The notes under the pieces: model-generated
The model's database searches: none
The model's input: the letters and a program-made list of their open reading frames with translations, nothing else
What the model was told of the DNA's origin: nothing
Shown here: positions 62,110 to 64,000 of the stretch, one piece after another
Position numbering within the stretch: the stretch's first letter is position 1
Layout of the letters: every line of letters begins with the position of its first letter
Position numbers and translations under genes: made by a program
From: Halomonas faecis
GTDB lineage: Bacteria > Pseudomonadota > Gammaproteobacteria > Pseudomonadales > Halomonadaceae
Length of the DNA stretch: 64,000 nt
Assembly: GCF_010993975.1 (NCBI RefSeq)
Contig: NZ_JAACZO010000057.1
Span: 124,001-188,000, forward strand
Reading direction: 5' to 3'

Positions 62110-62715
62110 TCAGGCGGACTTCCGCAGCCCGGCAAGGATGGTGGTCAGGAGTTGGTCGATGAGCTCCCCCACTTCGAGCTGCTGCCCCTGCCAGTACCCC
62201 AGGCGCTCGTTGAGACCCAACTGAACCAGGCCGTGCACGCTGCCCCACAGGGTACGACTCAAACGCCGTGCCTCGAGGTCGTCCAGCGCCGGCTGATACT
62301 CCTTGAGCGTCGCCTCGACACGTACGAACAGGGCCTCGATCATATCGGACTGGCGTCGGTCCAGTTCACCTTCCTGGGCCAGTGGGAAGTCGAAAAGCAA
62401 CTGCCAGCGATAAGGCTCACGCTGGGCAAACTGCCAGTAGGCCAGAGCCAGCCCCTTGAGGCGTGACTCGGGCCCGGCATCTTCCAGTGGCGCTATCACA
62501 CCACGCAGCAGGTCCAGGGTCTCCAGGTTCACGTGCTGGAGCAGATTGCCGAAACTGCCATAGAGCTTGAGCAGGGTACTCGGAGCACAGCCCACCTGGC
62601 GGGCCAGAGCGCGCAGCGACAGCGAGTGGACCGGATTGTCCTGCAGCCATGCATCGCAGGCGGACATGACCTGGGCATGGAGCGCTTCGGGCGCATGCTG
62701 TCGTGGACGGGCCAT
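62110..62715 (-). CDS. TetR/AcrR family transcriptional regulator
   Basis: A 201-residue regulator. The helix-turn-helix is SLRALARQVGCAPSTLLKLY (about residues 33-52), in the usual TetR position near the N-terminus, followed by a ligand-binding helical domain whose RTLWGSVHGLVQLGLNERLG resembles the WHG-type C-terminus. The ligand is unknown. ATG at 62715 opens MARPRQHAPEALHAQVM. It is divergent from the SRAP-like gene at 62887 and may control it; it converges with yfjD. Confidence 0.82.
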   Translation of the reverse strand: MARPRQHAPEALHAQVMSACDAWLQDNPVHSLSLRALARQVGCAPSTLLKLYGSFGNLLQHVNLETLDLLRGVIAPLEDAGPESRLKGLALAYWQFAQREPYRWQLLFDFPLAQEGELDRRQSDMIEALFVRVEATLKEYQPALDDLEARRLSRTLWGSVHGLVQLGLNERLGYWQGQQLEVGELIDQLLTTILAGLRKSA

Positions 62716-62886
62716 GGGATTCCTCGCCGTAAAGGGAGTGACGGGTGCCTCGAGGCCACCCAAGAGCGTAGAATAGCGCAGACCGAACACTGTTTTCGAG
62801 CTCTGCAAGCTCCCTCGGCAGCTCGGGAGGCCTTTTCGTACTCCGGTATGTCAGCCACCCGGGGCCCGCCATCGTCTGGAGGCGTC

Positions 62887-63573
62887 ATGCCCGGTCGCCT
62901 GTACGTTCCCGCATTCGATCCCTCTAGCCTGCTGCCCGGCCTGTGCTGCCGGGATGCCCTGCGGCACTCGCCCAACCTGGCACCACGCCGCCCACTGTCG
63001 ATTCTGCGCCGCGAGCAGGGAGAGACCTGCCTGAGGGATGCCTTCTGGGGGCTCACGCCGCCATGGCTGGAGGTGCTCGACCGGGCTCCCCACTGTGCCC
63101 GCGCGGAATCGCTGACCTCGCGCCCCATGTTCCGCGAGGCATTCAGTGCACGGCGCTGCCTGGTCCCAGTGGGCGGCATCTACCTCTGGAAGCCCCAGCC
63201 TCGTTTCAAGCAGCCCTTTCTGGTCGTGCGGGTCGACCGAAGCCCGCTGCTGCTGGCAGGCCTGTGGTGCCGCTACCACACCAGCCTGACCGAGCATGCC
63301 GACTCCATGGCACTGATCACGGTGTCCGCCAATGCTTTGCTCTCCCCGCTCGGCGACCGGCTCCCGGCCGTCATCCCGGCATCGGCGGCATCCCGCTGGC
63401 TGGCTCCGGATACCCCGGAAACGGAGGCCCGGGCACTTCTCGCCCCACCCGACGAGGAACTGTTGGGCGCTTTTCCGGTATCAAGACGAGTGAACGACCC
63501 CGCGAACCAGGACCTGGCCTGCGCGCACCCCACAGGGCCCATGCTGCGCCGGCCTCGCGATCAGGAGAGATGA
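62887..63573 (+). CDS. SRAP-fold (YedK/HMCES) protein lacking catalytic residues
   Basis: The 228-residue product matches the SOS-response-associated peptidase fold: FWGLTPPWL, then ARAESLTSRPMFREAFSARR, CLVPVGGIYLW, and LITVSANALLSPLGDRLPAV. Canonical members start MCGR and use Cys2, an Asn in NARAE, the Glu and a His before RMP to cross-link abasic DNA. Here the start reads MPGRLYVP (Pro for Cys), NARAE is CARAE (Cys for Asn) and the His position is Gly; only the Glu remains. GGAGG upstream supports this ATG. Abasic-site cross-linking is therefore unlikely; binding or a lost function is possible. Confidence 0.8.
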   Translation: MPGRLYVPAFDPSSLLPGLCCRDALRHSPNLAPRRPLSILRREQGETCLRDAFWGLTPPWLEVLDRAPHCARAESLTSRPMFREAFSARRCLVPVGGIYLWKPQPRFKQPFLVVRVDRSPLLLAGLWCRYHTSLTEHADSMALITVSANALLSPLGDRLPAVIPASAASRWLAPDTPETEARALLAPPDEELLGAFPVSRRVNDPANQDLACAHPTGPMLRRPRDQER

Positions 63574-64000
63574 TGCACATCGCAACCCGTTATCCGTCAC
63601 GCCGTCACGGCCTCGGCCTCGGCCTGGCACTGAGTCTTGTCGGCTTCGTGATGCTGGCGTCGAGCTTGGCCGTCACGGCCAACACCGAAACCGAGGAGGT
63701 CGCCGACGTCACCACGCCGCGGGTCAGCCCCCACGACAGTCGCGACTATCGGGTGTTGACCCTGGAAAACGGCCTCACCGCCCTGCTGGTCAGCGACCCC
63801 GACGCCGACCGCGCCGCCGCGTCGATGAACGTAGGGGTGGGCAGTGCCCAGGATCCCGATGACCTGGCAGGTCTGGCGCATTTCCTCGAGCACATGCTGT
63901 TCCTCGGTACCGAGCCCTTTCCGGAAGCCGACGCCTATCAGTCCTACCTGCGTCGTCATGGCGGCAACCACAATGCGTTCACGGCACCTCAGGACACCAA
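63573..64000 (+). CDS. M16-family zinc peptidase (pitrilysin/insulinase type), 5' part
   Basis: Only the first 142 codons are in the window. The N-terminus is basic and then hydrophobic (GLALSLVGFVMLASSLAVTA), a signal peptide, so the enzyme is probably periplasmic. The inverted zinc motif HFLEHMLFLGTEPFPE is visible at about residue 106, in the N-terminal catalytic domain (VLTLENGLTALLVSDPDADR precedes it). An ATG three bases earlier overlaps the preceding stop; the second ATG sits better behind AGGAG. Likely equivalent of PtrA; the rest is needed to decide. Confidence 0.9.
   Translation, partial: MHIATRYPSRRHGLGLGLALSLVGFVMLASSLAVTANTETEEVADVTTPRVSPHDSRDYRVLTLENGLTALLVSDPDADRAAASMNVGVGSAQDPDDLAGLAHFLEHMLFLGTEPFPEADAYQSYLRRHGGNHNAFTAPQDT

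Overview
The window reads as core chromosome of a high-G+C marine or halophilic gammaproteobacterium, most likely a Halomonas-type member of the Halomonadaceae. This is inferred from gene order (rpsB-tsf-pyrH; map-glnD-dapC-yffB-dapD-dapE; ffh and rpsP-rimM-trmD-rplS; xerD-dsbC-hom-thrC-recJ; ftsY-ftsE-ftsX-rpoH), from the long-form DapD and the protein sequences, and from dispersed intergenic repeats; no database was searched. About 60 protein genes fill nearly all of the sequence. I see no tRNA or rRNA gene, no CRISPR array, no phage and no transposase.

Layout. 1-2.3 kb (minus): rpsB, tsf and the 5' part of pyrH. 2.6-10.4 kb (plus): map, glnD, then the succinylase-route lysine/peptidoglycan genes dapC, dapD and dapE with the ArsC/Spx-like yffB and a small unknown gene. 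10.6-12.9 kb: a membrane-anchored cold-shock-domain protein, slyX, an 8-copy GCTGGAA minisatellite, trxB and a CPXCG zinc-ribbon gene. 13-24.9 kb: acnA, NAD malic enzyme, a YeeE/YedE thiosulfate-type transporter, trpS, ald, a thioesterase, a DUF2007 protein, rlmI and mutM. 24.9-31.3 kb: rpmG-rpmB, radC, then coaBC, dut, algC, argB and slmA. 31.4-36.3 kb: rpoH, ftsX-ftsE-ftsY, rsmD and a ZapB-like coiled coil. 36.3-42.7 kb (minus): an MFS exporter, bolA, a probable divergent holD and rimI in overlapping order, a small acidic protein, lysS, and prfB with its programmed +1 frameshift. 43-48.4 kb: fadL, then a MerR regulator, a three-HMA copper ATPase and a 24-residue membrane peptide in one overlapping operon, then a VOC protein. 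48.5-55.8 kb (minus): yitT, recJ, thrC, hom, dsbC, xerD. 55.9-59.6 kb (minus): rplS, trmD, rimM, rpsP, ffh. 59.9-64 kb: a CcsA/YpjD-like gene, a CNNM/CorC gene, a TetR regulator, a SRAP-fold protein lacking most catalytic residues, and the start of an M16 zinc peptidase that runs off the window.

The most unusual structure is a family of five dispersed intergenic elements (about 15.84, 20.49, 42.90, 50.98 and 52.53 kb). Each is a set of nested palindromes: an outer stem, a C-rich arm and an inner hairpin. Paired bases differ between copies but keep pairing, so the folded form appears to be what is conserved. Three copies are short (about 113 bp) and two are long (about 195 bp) because the inner hairpin is replaced by a three-hairpin branched module. 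Two copies flank thrC in opposite orientation. Other points worth following are the SRAP homologue without Cys2, Asn or His, the expanded HolD, the copper operon with a 20-bp promoter spacer, an atypical MerR metal site and a 24-residue peptide, and the membrane-tethered cold-shock domain.
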